Numbered from the stretch's first letter, positions 1 to 8,444 are shown. The stretch: 64,000 bases of DNA from an uncultured Clostridia bacterium (GCA_934647165.1 CAKUFA010000004.1:26301-90300); one strand, 5' to 3'. Numbers and translations are program-made. Notes: generated from the sequence alone by a model not told the origin.

Positions 1-865
1 CTGCCTGCCGGGCAAACAGTTTGCTTTCAAGATAGGCAAGCGCTGCGTCACGCCCAGGGACAGGGGTCGCAATGCGTTCCCACAGACAGGGCAGCTGACG
101 TTCCTCCAGCAGCGCCATCAACCGGCCGACGCTTTTTCGCTGGGTGAGAAAAATGCGGCCGTCTGCCGCGCTTTCCCCATCCATGGTCATGGTAACGGTG
201 AGGGAGCGTGTCAGCGGCGCGGCTACACAAAGCAGCTCGCACAAGGGTTGGGGCAGCACATCGAAGCCGTAAACCCACAGGTGCGCATCTGTCACCACGC
301 CGCTTAAAGCAAGGCGGCGGCGGCTTTCCTCCTGCTGGGCGGTTTCATCCGCAAAGCGTCCGGCAAGCAGCTCGTCATATGCCTGCCAGATGGTGGCCAG
401 ATCGTTCAGCTTGGCGGATGTCGCAGCGGAGGAAACAGTCTGCGAAAGCTCGTGCAGGCCGGAAGCGTCCATCCCTGCGCCTGCCATGTCGCTGAGCAGG
501 CTGGACACTTTGTCCGGCAACCCGGGCATGGCCGCCACACGGCGATAATACCGGAGTGAATCCTGACAGTTTACCAGCGCCTGGCTTAGCGCCATGGAGC
601 GTCCGCGCGCATCAAGCGGCGGCAGAGGATCCTGTCCGCCGCTTTCACGGATGCGCCGCCTGAGCCTGGTGGGGGAGAGTACATCCAGGTCAAGGAAGCC
701 GGGCAAATTCAGCTGTTCCACCAGCTCACGCTCGGCCTGGAGGGTATATTGTTCCGGCACAAGAAGAAGCACCCGTTCATGCGCATGGTGCTGAACGCCG
801 ATGCGGCGAATGATTTCCGGCAAAACCTGTCCGGCCCGTCCGGTGAGGAAGCAAATTGCGTCCAT
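1..865 (-). CDS. addB: ATP-dependent helicase/deoxyribonuclease subunit B (AddB), N-terminal part; runs off the window
   Basis: AddB is the non-motor nuclease subunit of AddAB, which resects double-strand breaks for RecA-dependent repair. I translated the minus strand from an ATG at 865, preceded by the ribosome site AAGGAG; the frame stays open for 288 codons to the window edge. The family signature is clear: a GRAG start near residue 9, then LLLVPEQYTLQAERELVEQL near residues 35-54 and LPGFLDLDVLSPTRL just after. The region that normally carries the Walker A loop (GRAGSGK) reads GRAGQVLPEI, so the lysine and threonine of the P-loop are missing. The C-terminal nuclease domain and iron-sulfur cysteines lie outside the window. 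A terminator-like hairpin separates it from the upstream aminotransferase gene, so it probably has its own promoter. Confidence 0.85.
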   Translation of the reverse strand, partial: MDAICFLTGRAGQVLPEIIRRIGVQHHAHERVLLLVPEQYTLQAERELVEQLNLPGFLDLDVLSPTRLRRRIRESGGQDPLPPLDARGRSMALSQALVNCQDSLRYYRRVAAMPGLPDKVSSLLSDMAGAGMDASGLHELSQTVSSAATSAKLNDLATIWQAYDELLAGRFADETAQQEESRRRLALSGVVTDAHLWVYGFDVLPQPLCELLCVAAPLTRSLTVTMTMDGESAADGRIFLTQRKSVGRLMALLEERQLPCLWERIATPVPGRDAALAYLESKLFARQA

Positions 866-898
866 GAAAGCGCTCCTTTCGTGCAGAAAGAATCGAAG

Positions 899-936
899 AC
901 AAAGAAAGGATGAAGGGAACATTGCCTTTCATCCTT
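899..936 (-). terminator. Intrinsic terminator after the PatB-like gene
   Basis: On the minus strand AAGGATGAAAGG pairs with CCCTTCATCCTT around a short loop and is followed by TCTTTG. It lies between the PatB-like gene and addB. Confidence 0.6.
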
Positions 937-984
937 AGGAAGAGAATCTGTTTTTACGCGGCAGGCGAAAACCGGACCACGCGG

Positions 985-2148
985 TCAGCGCAGCGCGGTT
1001 TCCAGCCGAGCAAGACCCTCCAGCACATTGCGCCGGGGAGCGGCAAAGTTCACACGCAGGTGATATTCCCCACCCTGGCCAAAGTTTGTTCCCGGCGTAA
1101 ACTTGACGCCTGCCTGGTGGGTGCGCCGCTCCAGCTCTTCGCATGTCAGGCCATAGGCGCTTAGGTCAAGCCAGGCCATGTAGGAGGCTTCTACCGGCGT
1201 GAGCACGGCTGTGGGAAGATGTTCATGCACCCAGGCAGTCAGCATATCCCGTGTTCCGGTCAGGTAGCTCATCAGCCCATCCAACCATGCGTCGCCCTGC
1301 TCATAGGCGGCACGGGTGGCGGCCAGGGCAAAGGCATTGCCGCAAACCACGCCGCAGGCAGTCAGCTCCTGGCGGAACTTCTCCCGCAGGGCGGCATCCT
1401 TGCACAGGCACAGCGATTGCTGGAGTCCGGCCAGGTTGAAGGTTTTGCTTGCCGCGCACAGGGAAAGCGTCTTTTCCTGCCGCAGCGTCAGCGCAGGATG
1501 GAACACATGCGGTGCATAGACAAAGTCCGCGTGAATTTCATCGGAAATCAGATAGGCGTCATAGCGCCGGAGCAGTGCGACAAGCTGTTCCAGCTCGCTT
1601 TTTTCCCATGGGCGGGAAACAGGGTTGTGCGGGTTGCACAGCATCAAAGCCTTCGCGCCCGCTTTCAAGGCGCGTTCAATGGCAGTGTAATCCATGGCAT
1701 AGCGACCATGCTCGTCCCGCAGGAGGGGGCAGTCCGCACCCACGCGTCCCGTGGCTTTGATGGCGCCGGCGAACGGGCCGTATACCGGGGATAAGAAGAT
1801 GACGGTATCACCGGGCGCAGTTGTGGCACGGATGGCAAGCTTCAGCCCTGTGACGACGCAGGGCAGCATGGTCAGTTCCTCGGCGTTGAGGGAGAGAACG
1901 TGGCGACGCTGCCAGAAGTCGATGGCAGCCTGCGCATCTGCAGGATCGTTCGCGCAGTAGCCGTAGGTGGGGTGCGCGGCACGGCGCAGCAGCGCCTCCT
2001 GCACGGCAGGCGGGCTGGGAAAGTCCATGTCAGCCACCCATAGCGGGATGGTACCCGGAGCGCAATCCTCACCCATGTTGTCCCACTTGTACGACTGCGT
2101 TCCCACTCTGTAAAGTCCGGCGTCAAAGTATGCTTCGTCAAAGGTCAT
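985..2148 (-). CDS. patB: PLP-dependent aminotransferase, MalY/PatB cystathionine beta-lyase type
   Basis: This is a fold-type I pyridoxal-phosphate enzyme of the MalY/PatB group, which cleaves cystathionine and related cysteine conjugates to homocysteine or thiols, pyruvate and ammonia in the cytoplasm. The group-specific N-terminus is present (KWDNMG, then PLWVADMDFPSPPAV), as are CNPHNPVSRPW for carboxylate and PLP contacts, SDEIHADFVY with the ring-binding Asp, and AASKTFNLAGLQ with the Schiff-base lysine. The length, 387 residues, is normal. The ATG at 2148 has an AAGAAGG site upstream. It is the last gene of a minus-strand run, 63 bases after the methyltransferase gene, and ends at an intrinsic terminator. 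MalY-like proteins can also act as regulators; nothing here argues for that. Confidence 0.88.
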   Translation of the reverse strand: MTFDEAYFDAGLYRVGTQSYKWDNMGEDCAPGTIPLWVADMDFPSPPAVQEALLRRAAHPTYGYCANDPADAQAAIDFWQRRHVLSLNAEELTMLPCVVTGLKLAIRATTAPGDTVIFLSPVYGPFAGAIKATGRVGADCPLLRDEHGRYAMDYTAIERALKAGAKALMLCNPHNPVSRPWEKSELEQLVALLRRYDAYLISDEIHADFVYAPHVFHPALTLRQEKTLSLCAASKTFNLAGLQQSLCLCKDAALREKFRQELTACGVVCGNAFALAATRAAYEQGDAWLDGLMSYLTGTRDMLTAWVHEHLPTAVLTPVEASYMAWLDLSAYGLTCEELERRTHQAGVKFTPGTNFGQGGEYHLRVNFAAPRRNVLEGLARLETALR

Positions 2149-2211
2149 GAAAGGTACCTTCTTTCGTAAAATTGTTGAAGATGTAGCTGGAAAATGGTGC
2201 GTGAAGCTAAA

Positions 2212-2826
2212 TCAAGCGTCTGCCTTGCCAGGCAGCGGCTGCATGGCGCGGAGCACCCAGAATCCTGCGGATTTAGCCACCTTGTCCACCTGCGCATACA
2301 GTGTGCGCAGATATTTCATGCAGCTTTCCGCGCCCTGCTGTTTTCGAATCACCAGATACAGCGTGCCGCCCTCCTTCAGGCATGCGGCTGCATCGGCAAA
2401 CATGCGGTAGATTGTCTGTTTTCCGGCACGGATGGGCGGATTGGTGATAATGCAGTCAAACCGGCGCTCCATCACGGAAGTCATACCGTCGCTTTCCATG
2501 CAGCTTACCGTCACGCCGGCGGCACGGGCGTTTTCTTCGCACAGGGCGAGGGCGCGATGGTTCACGTCCACCATGGTTACCCGGCAGGCAGGGTACGCCT
2601 TGGCCACGCTCACGCCGATAGCGCCCCATCCGCAGCCTAAATCCAGCACATCGCCGGACAGCTCAGGCAGCGCGTCCAGCAAAAGCCGCGTACCCTGATC
2701 TACTTCCCCCCGGGAAAATACCCCGGCGTCCGTGATGAAGCGGAGAGCGTGTCCGCGATAATTCAATGCGCAGCTCGCCGGTCGGGATTCGCAGGTGGGG
2801 TCGGCGGTGTAATATTGCTCGGTCAT
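2212..2826 (-). CDS. Class I SAM-dependent methyltransferase, RsmC/MTS type
   Basis: A 204-residue small methyltransferase, probably modifying rRNA guanine as RsmC (16S G1207) does. Visible motifs are the SAM loop VLDLGCGWGAIGVSVA, acidic VDVNHRALALCEENA, and the amino-methyltransferase motif IITNPPIRAGK near the middle. It matches the short single-domain Firmicutes form rather than the two-domain Escherichia coli RsmC. I start it at 2826 and not at an upstream ATG, because 2826 has GGAGGAGCATCC before it and overlaps the stop of rsuA by ATGA, as expected for translational coupling. Its neighbour rsuA also modifies rRNA, which supports a ribosome target. The exact nucleotide modified is inferred. 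Confidence 0.8.
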   Translation of the reverse strand: MTEQYYTADPTCESRPASCALNYRGHALRFITDAGVFSRGEVDQGTRLLLDALPELSGDVLDLGCGWGAIGVSVAKAYPACRVTMVDVNHRALALCEENARAAGVTVSCMESDGMTSVMERRFDCIITNPPIRAGKQTIYRMFADAAACLKEGGTLYLVIRKQQGAESCMKYLRTLYAQVDKVAKSAGFWVLRAMQPLPGKADA

Positions 2827-3542
2827 GGATGCTCCTCCATTTGCGCCGCATGGTAGAGCGCGGCGGTTTCTTCTTCGGTCAGCTCGCGCCACGCGCCCTC
2901 GGGCAGGTCGGCGGGCAAGGTCAGGGGACCGAAAAGCTCCCGATGCAGCGCCGTCACGGTAAGGCCTACGGCTTCAAACATGCGCTTCACCTGGTGGAAC
3001 TTGCCCTCGTGTACGGTCACCCGCGCCGTTTGCGGGGCAAGGATGGTCAAGGCTGCCCCCTGCGCGGTGAAGTCGCCCAGATCCAGTCCTTCGGCGAAGG
3101 CCTGCACGTGACCGGGGCACAGCGGCGCGTCAACCTGCGCGATATAGGTCTTGTCCACATGCCTGTTGGGGGCAAGCAGCCGGTGGTTCAATTCCCCGTC
3201 GCAGGTTAAAAGCAGAAGGCCGGTTGTATCCTTGTCCAGCCGCCCCACCGGCATGCAGCCGATGGAGGCGTATACGGGCGGCAGCAGATCCATCACGGTG
3301 GGCTGCTTTTTGTCCCGCGCGGCAGTGAGCAGCCCGGCGGGCTTGTTCAGCATCACGTGGCGCATCAGGCGGCTGTCCAGCATTTCGCCGTTCACGGTGA
3401 GGTCGGCGCCTTCACGGCAGACAAAGCCCGGATCCCGTACCGGAACACCGTCTACTCGGGCGGCGCCCTGGCGGATCAGTTTCTGCACCTGGCTGCGGCT
3501 TCCAACGCCAAGGGTGGCAAGATAACGGTCAAGGCGGATCAT
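2823..3542 (-). CDS. rsuA: 16S rRNA pseudouridine synthase, RsuA family
   Basis: A 239-residue enzyme that converts a uridine in 16S rRNA (U516 in E. coli) to pseudouridine. An N-terminal S4 RNA-binding domain covers roughly residues 1-60 (MIRLDRYLATLGVGSR, KLIRQGAARVDG). The catalytic domain follows, with the RsuA-type motif GRLDKDTTGLLLLT holding the catalytic aspartate, and later EGKFHQVKRMFEAVG. Length and order fit RsuA rather than RluB, which is longer. The gene overlaps its neighbours on both sides by the ATGA pattern, so membrane protein, rsuA and methyltransferase form one coupled operon. Confidence 0.9.
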   Translation of the reverse strand: MIRLDRYLATLGVGSRSQVQKLIRQGAARVDGVPVRDPGFVCREGADLTVNGEMLDSRLMRHVMLNKPAGLLTAARDKKQPTVMDLLPPVYASIGCMPVGRLDKDTTGLLLLTCDGELNHRLLAPNRHVDKTYIAQVDAPLCPGHVQAFAEGLDLGDFTAQGAALTILAPQTARVTVHEGKFHQVKRMFEAVGLTVTALHRELFGPLTLPADLPEGAWRELTEEETAALYHAAQMEEHP

Positions 3543-4438
3543 GCCTGTGCCTCCGCATGGTGCGCGCGGTCAAGCAGAGCCACACGGCAGGCAGGCAGCA
3601 GCTGCTTTAGAGGAACAAACGGCAGCAGCAGCACCACAAAACACGCGGCCGCAAGGTATGCCCGCTGATCCAACGGCGGCAGGGCAAGGCTTGTCATGCC
3701 GAAGTTTGACAGAACGCTCAGCAGCTGATGCAGATAATCCCGGCTGATGAGCGCCACCGCGGCAGCAAAGGGGACAAGCGTCAGCAGACCGATCAGCCAG
3801 GTGAGCAGCATGCCGCCCCGGTGCCCGCGGATAAGCCGCGCGGACCCCGTGCGCGCTTCTGCATGCCGTGCGCCGCAGTGGAAGCCCAGCCCAAACACAA
3901 AGGGCAGCAGCGTCAGCAAATACAGAACCACCAACGCAATGATGCCGCGCACCGTGCTCAGCGCAACATTCGGCAGCAGTGCAACCGTCAGGGGATTTGC
4001 ACCAAGCGCCTGCAAGTTTTTCAGCAGCGTGAATGTGTCCGTCACACCAACAATGGTATCCGCTTTGAAAACGTAAACGCCTGCGGCTGTGACCGCGAGA
4101 AACGGAAGCGCCCATAGCAGCAGCAAACCTGCGCGCCTGAGCGCACATCCAAGCTTGTGTCCGTAGTCGTGCAGGGAAACAAGCCCCGTCAGCCTCATTT
4201 CATCCGTGTCAATCAGGTGCTGCATCACTTCGGCAGCGTTTTGGCGAATGGGCAGATATGCCAGAATAAACAGCGCTATCGAAAGCAGCGCGAGAGGGCG
4301 CGTGGCAGGGGTGGACAGGAACAGCAGCGGCGTGCAGACCATCAGCAGAAGGATGAGCTGTAAAAAGAGCATCAGCATCAGCTGACCGAAATGGCGGCGA
4401 TAAAGGCGCAAAGCCAGCGAGAGGGTGCGTTTCATCAT
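3539..4438 (-). CDS. Multi-pass membrane protein of unknown function
   Basis: I do not recognise a specific family with certainty. The 299-residue protein has about six hydrophobic segments: residues ~18-40, ~46-66, ~103-125, ~160-185, ~208-232 and ~258-278. A basic start (MMKRTLSLALRLYRRHF) suggests a cytoplasmic N-terminus. The overall plan resembles DUF975-type integral proteins of Firmicutes, but I see no decisive motif. AGGAGG lies ten bases before the ATG at 4438, and a promoter with TATAAT lies just upstream. It is the first gene of the operon with rsuA and the methyltransferase, and overlaps rsuA by four bases. Confidence 0.65.
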   Translation of the reverse strand: MMKRTLSLALRLYRRHFGQLMLMLFLQLILLLMVCTPLLFLSTPATRPLALLSIALFILAYLPIRQNAAEVMQHLIDTDEMRLTGLVSLHDYGHKLGCALRRAGLLLLWALPFLAVTAAGVYVFKADTIVGVTDTFTLLKNLQALGANPLTVALLPNVALSTVRGIIALVVLYLLTLLPFVFGLGFHCGARHAEARTGSARLIRGHRGGMLLTWLIGLLTLVPFAAAVALISRDYLHQLLSVLSNFGMTSLALPPLDQRAYLAAACFVVLLLPFVPLKQLLPACRVALLDRAHHAEAQA

Positions 4439-4470
4439 GAGGGGAAAACCTCCTTCAAAGATACAAAGAT

Positions 4471-4499
4471 ATTATAAAGGAGGAAGGACGAAAATGCAA
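4471..4499 (-). promoter_or_regulatory. Sigma-A promoter of the membrane protein-rsuA operon
   Basis: On the minus strand TTGCAT and a perfect TATAAT are separated by 17 bases, about 35 bases before the first start codon. Confidence 0.55.
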
Positions 4500-4526
4500 A
4501 CGAAAAGGGAAACCTTTCATGCAAAG

Positions 4527-4794
4527 AAAAAGGGGGAATGGCCGTCATTCCCCTTTCAGATTGCCGACAAACCATATGAGGAAGTGACGGAGGGGCTGCA
4601 GCCCTTCCGTCTGGATTCGTATCGACCGGCTATGCCGGTCGTGCAGGTCGGTTTCGGCTTTAGCCGAAACCATTCCTTGCATTTTTCACGGCCGTCAGCT
4701 TTGCTGACAGTGAAAAATGTAAATTCGACAAAGGGGCAAAGCCACTTTATCGACACGCTGAAAGGGGAGTGGCCTTTTGAGTCATTCCCCTTTT
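4527..4794. repeat. Dispersed serial-hairpin element, copy A, bracketed by two similar terminator hairpins
   Basis: This non-coding stretch fills most of the 365-base gap between two minus-strand genes. The core (about 4562-4760) is a row of perfect or near-perfect hairpins: GACGGA/TCCGTC, GACCGGC-TAT-GCCGGTC, GGTTTCGGC/GCCGAAACC, GTCAGC-TTT-GCTGAC inside ATTTTTCAC/GTGAAAAAT, and GGGGCAAAGCCAC. The same core recurs at 32630-32826 (copy B) and 41086-41286 (copy C) in the same orientation. The core is flanked on the left (4527-4556) and right (4761-4794) by hairpins with nearly the same arms, GGGGAATG/CATTCCCC and GGGGAGTG/CATTCCCC. On the minus strand the left one has a T-run and should terminate the GH31 transcript. 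No open frame of interest. Confidence 0.8.
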
Positions 4795-4803
4795 CCGGAG
4801 GGC

Positions 4804-6849
4804 TTACAGAATGATTTTGCTCCAATCAATGCGGAATCCATCGTTTTTCTTTTCTGTGTGCAGCAGCTTGAGCCCGTCGTCCAGCGCGACGTCTGCGCTC
4901 ACACCATCGTCGTCATACAAGGCGTAGCTTGACGCATCCCAGCCCAGCATGGTCAGCTCGTGTGCGTCCACGGCTTCGGTCCATTCGCCGCCGCGGCTCA
5001 CCGGCACGGCATATCCGCGGCGAATAAACAGCGGGAATTCGTTCGTTTGCAGCTCAACCCAGTGGTGGCCGGCGGTCATGGGCACAAGGTCGTAGTCGTC
5101 TGCGGCGCGCCAGCGCACAAGCAGCATGTCTTCCGGCAGATAGACATGGCGACCCCTGGCGTTTTGCTCATAAACGGGGGCAATCATGCATCCTTCGCCT
5201 AGCATCACCTGATCCTCTGTGCGCACGGACACATTGTCCTGCGGATAATCGAAGGCCAACGGTCGGAAGAGCATGTCATCCTTCAGGGCAGCTTTCATAA
5301 ATTCGCTGTACAGGTAGGGCAGCAGGGCATAGCGCACGGTGATCACGCGCCGCATGTCCTCCCATTCGGCAAAACGGTAGATTTCCTGCTCACGGGTGTG
5401 CAGGGCGGAGTGATTGCGCATCAGCGGCGTGAAAACGCCCAGCTGCAGCCAGCGCAGCAGCAGTTCGCCGGAAGTATTCCGGCCAAAGCCGCCAAGATCC
5501 GCACCGTTATAGAGGAAGCCGCACATGTTCAGCGAAGGAAGCTCCCTGAGGTTGAGCAGAATGTGGCTCCACCAGGAGCAGTTGTCGCCCTGCCACACGC
5601 CGCCGTAGCGGTGCGCGCCGATGTAGGAGGAGCGGCTGAACAGCAAATGGCGCTTATCCGGCGCATAGGCAGCCAATCCCTGGGCGGCGGCGCGGGTCAT
5701 GTTGTAGCCGTAGAGGTTGTGCACCCGGTCGTGGCGGATGGTTTTGCCATTCACCTGGTGGTAGAAGCGGCGATAGTCCTCCATGTTGTTCGCCATGCCG
5801 GTGAACAGGTCCTTCAGGTAAAAGGATTCATCCAGGCCAAGGTTATGGCCGCGTAGCTTGTCGGCTTCCGCAAAAGCGTGCGACATGGTTTCCTCCGTAT
5901 AAAACAGCGCAGGCTCGTTCATATCGTTCCAGAAGCCCTCGATGCCCGCATCCAGCAGCTTGCGATAGTGTCCGCCGAACCATGCGCGCACCTCTTCACG
6001 CAAAAAGTCCGGGAAATAGCTGTGCCCGGGCCATACAGCGCCTACAAATGGCGTGCCGTCCGCTTTTTTGCAGAAATAGCCGTGCTCAAGCCCCTCGTCG
6101 CACACATCGTAACCAGCTTCTTTTTTCACGCCCGCATCAATGATGGGCACCAGGCGAATATGCTCATGGCGCATGTCGCCCGATAGCTTTTTCATGTCGG
6201 GGAAACTCTTTTCATTCCATGTGAAGTCCTTGAAGCGTTCCATGTAGTCGATGTCCATGCAGACCCCATCCAGCGGGATGTGCCGGACACGGTGCTCGTG
6301 CACAATTTTCCGCACCTCCGCATCGGAGGCATAACCCCAACGGGACTGGATGTAGCCGAAGCTCCACTTGGGCGGCAGATAGCTGCGGCCGATGATGCCG
6401 CGAAAAGCGTGAGCAATATCCTTCAGGGACTTCTCTTCAATGAGGTACACGCTCACATTCCCCTCAGGGCTGGTGATGACTGCCTTGGAAGAATCCGTGT
6501 ATCCCAAATCGAAGGTCACAGCGCCCGGATCGTCAAAAAACGCGCCGAATTGTCCACATTCCCCGGAGAAAATCAGCAGGTTGTGGCTGGCATATAGGGA
6601 ATGCTTGTCCTCCGTGTGGGAAGGATCATCGCTGTTCCATGCCCGGTAGAGATAGCCGCGTTTGTTGATGCCGCGCACCTGCTCGCCAAGGCCGAAGATG
6701 AGATCATCCCGCCCAAGGGAAATGGAGAAGGAGAGCGCCTCTCCGTCACGGGAAAGGGTGAAATGGGGCATTACCCCTGTGCTTGCAGGAACGTGCGCGA
6801 TGACTGCATCGGTGGGAATAGGCGCGCCAAAGTCATATCGTGAAATCAT
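4804..6849 (-). CDS. Glycoside hydrolase family 31 (alpha-glucosidase/alpha-xylosidase type)
   Basis: A 681-residue retaining alpha-glycosidase without a signal peptide, so probably cytoplasmic and acting on imported oligosaccharides. The GH31 nucleophile motif GFWNDMNEP is present with the nucleophile at Asp309. Upstream are the barrel motifs RWGYASDAEVRKIV and DGVCMDIDYMERF, and downstream SRSSYIGAHRYGGVWQGDN with the general acid region. The start needs care: the frame opens with TTG at 6858 directly against GGAGG, while the ATG at 6849 sits nine bases after that GGAGG, so I use 6849. It appears to be a single-gene unit ending at copy A of the dispersed element. Substrate choice between glucose and xylose cannot be read here; a xylulokinase is encoded at 41-43 kb. 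Confidence 0.9.
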   Translation of the reverse strand: MISRYDFGAPIPTDAVIAHVPASTGVMPHFTLSRDGEALSFSISLGRDDLIFGLGEQVRGINKRGYLYRAWNSDDPSHTEDKHSLYASHNLLIFSGECGQFGAFFDDPGAVTFDLGYTDSSKAVITSPEGNVSVYLIEEKSLKDIAHAFRGIIGRSYLPPKWSFGYIQSRWGYASDAEVRKIVHEHRVRHIPLDGVCMDIDYMERFKDFTWNEKSFPDMKKLSGDMRHEHIRLVPIIDAGVKKEAGYDVCDEGLEHGYFCKKADGTPFVGAVWPGHSYFPDFLREEVRAWFGGHYRKLLDAGIEGFWNDMNEPALFYTEETMSHAFAEADKLRGHNLGLDESFYLKDLFTGMANNMEDYRRFYHQVNGKTIRHDRVHNLYGYNMTRAAAQGLAAYAPDKRHLLFSRSSYIGAHRYGGVWQGDNCSWWSHILLNLRELPSLNMCGFLYNGADLGGFGRNTSGELLLRWLQLGVFTPLMRNHSALHTREQEIYRFAEWEDMRRVITVRYALLPYLYSEFMKAALKDDMLFRPLAFDYPQDNVSVRTEDQVMLGEGCMIAPVYEQNARGRHVYLPEDMLLVRWRAADDYDLVPMTAGHHWVELQTNEFPLFIRRGYAVPVSRGGEWTEAVDAHELTMLGWDASSYALYDDDGVSADVALDDGLKLLHTEKKNDGFRIDWSKIIL

Positions 6850-7094
6850 GCGTTTCAACCTCCGTAGAATTCATGGGCTGCTGTTGCTTCCGAAAATGTC
6901 AGTGTAAAGAATATTCTGCCCGAAGGCAAGCTTTCCTGCATGGGATGAACAAATTTCCAGCCTGCAAAGGTCATGGAAGCCTTGCCTATTTCGCAACATG
7001 AATACGGCGCTGCGAATGAAACGCCCGGGAGATGCACATCCTTCCTTTCGTATTCGCAACGTTCATTTTGCATGAAAAACGGAGGAGGGAAAAC

Positions 7095-7490
7095 ATGCGT
7101 CATCCCATTTGGAAGGGGCTTGCGCTGGCGGTACTCCTGACGCTGCTGCTGGCTGTGGAAGCGCCGCAGTATCCCATGGCTGCCATGCCGGGCAGGCGCG
7201 ACCGTGCCATGGACGCCATGCTGCCGGTGGGGGCGCTGCTGGCGTCTCTTCCGGAACGGTTCAGGGCAAGGGGAAAAGAAAAACGCCGTGTAAGCTGGCA
7301 GCGGTGCTTGCTGGCTTTTGCCGCGGGGGCTGCCGCCATGGGCGGCGCGATGCTCTGCCGTGGTGCTCTCATCACGGTGATGGCGGGCGGAGCCATGACA
7401 GGTACGTGGGGCGGCTTGGCCTGTCTTACGGTCACGCTGCTAGTGAGTGCGGCGTGTGCCGCTTTGCTGGAGAGGAGGCGCGGCGCATGA
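7095..7490 (+). CDS. Small membrane protein, probable first half of a YeeE/YedE-like pair
   Basis: 131 residues with three hydrophobic stretches: about 7-22, 72-94 and 100-122. The ATG at 7095 follows GGAGGAGGG. The segment GGAMLCRGALITVMAGG then GTWGGLACLTVTLL resembles one half of the YeeE/YedE fold, which imports thiosulfate or other small sulfur or selenium compounds. The next gene overlaps by ATGA and supplies what looks like the other half. Similarity is weak and judged by eye, so substrate and even family are uncertain. In many bacteria this family also occurs as two adjacent half-size genes. Confidence 0.5.
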   Translation: MRHPIWKGLALAVLLTLLLAVEAPQYPMAAMPGRRDRAMDAMLPVGALLASLPERFRARGKEKRRVSWQRCLLAFAAGAAAMGGAMLCRGALITVMAGGAMTGTWGGLACLTVTLLVSAACAALLERRRGA

Positions 7491-8431
7491 AGCAATACCT
7501 TATCGGCGGCGCGCTTGGACTTTTGCTTGGCTGGGGGATGCAGCGCTGCGGACTGGCGTGCCTGGGCAGCTTGCGTGCCTGTCTGGCATGCAAGCGACGC
7601 AGCATGCTGCGCTGCCTGTTGTTTGCCTTTGGTGCGGGCACGGTGCTGTGCGCGTTTGCCATGTGGTTGGCAGTCATTGACATTGATCGCCTGCCTGCCA
7701 TGGCGTTGAGCGGTTCGCTGCTTGCGGGGGCACTCCTTAGCGGCGTCGGGCTTGGGCTGATGGGAACAAGCCCCGGCACGGCGCTGGCCAGCCTGGGCGG
7801 CGGTGCGTGGGCAGAAAGCCTGTGTGCGCTGGCGGGCGGCGGAGCACTGCTGTTTCTGGCACGCTATGCATCAGCTGCCCGCACATGGCTGGACGAATTA
7901 TTTGCCCCGCTGGAGGGGACGCTTTTTCAGGTGACGCTGCACGGACGAGCGCTGTTTCCTGGCAGTTTTCTGGCGCAGGGGTGTGTGGGCGGCACCGTGA
8001 TGCTGATTGCGCTGCTGCTGCCCGGCGACCGCCTGCCTGTTGCGAAGGCACTGCCGCTGCCGGCAGCTGACGAGCCTGTGTCTCTTTCGCCGCAGGAAGT
8101 GAAGGAGGAAACCTTCGTTGCTTCGCTCCCCGGTGAAGAACCGGTGGTGGTGGATACTACAGAGGAATCGTCCGAAGCGGATGCACAGGAGGAGAATGCA
8201 TCCGATGCGTCTGCCGAGGAAAAGACCGCCAAAGAAATCTCGCCCAGCGCAGCGGCTGCTGAAGAAAGGAAAGCTGAGGGAGACGCGGAGAAAGTGCCGA
8301 ATGAGACTGAAACGCTGGCTGAAATTGCGCCAAACAGGTCGCCTGTGCAGCAGGAAAGCATGCCGACGGAAAGCATCTTGCCGCCGGAGGGCAGGCGCAG
8401 CGGAGCAAAAACGGGCGAAAACGACGGCTGA
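7487..8431 (+). CDS. YeeE/YedE-like membrane protein with long acidic C-terminal tail
   Basis: 314 residues. The first ~190 form about five membrane segments with the YedE-like pattern GWGMQRCGLACLGSLRACL, then GLGLMGTSPGTALASLGGG near residues 85-105; conserved Cys and Gly positions fit a sulfur- or selenium-compound channel. From about residue 200 on, the chain is a low-complexity tail rich in Glu, Ala, Ser and Pro (for example EESSEADAQEENASDASAEE), likely disordered. The start at 7487 has GAGGAGG upstream and overlaps the preceding stop by ATGA. The same reading frame extends further 5' without a stop, but that part overlaps the upstream gene out of frame and is not coding. Function is tentative. 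Confidence 0.5.
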   Translation: MKQYLIGGALGLLLGWGMQRCGLACLGSLRACLACKRRSMLRCLLFAFGAGTVLCAFAMWLAVIDIDRLPAMALSGSLLAGALLSGVGLGLMGTSPGTALASLGGGAWAESLCALAGGGALLFLARYASAARTWLDELFAPLEGTLFQVTLHGRALFPGSFLAQGCVGGTVMLIALLLPGDRLPVAKALPLPAADEPVSLSPQEVKEETFVASLPGEEPVVVDTTEESSEADAQEENASDASAEEKTAKEISPSAAAAEERKAEGDAEKVPNETETLAEIAPNRSPVQQESMPTESILPPEGRRSGAKTGENDG

Positions 8432-8444
8432 AAAAGACGAGCGG

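Noticed and set aside
4527..4794. Group IIC intron remnant at a terminator
   Set aside because: No domain V-like hairpin or reverse-transcriptase trace, and duplicated flanking terminators do not fit intron insertion.
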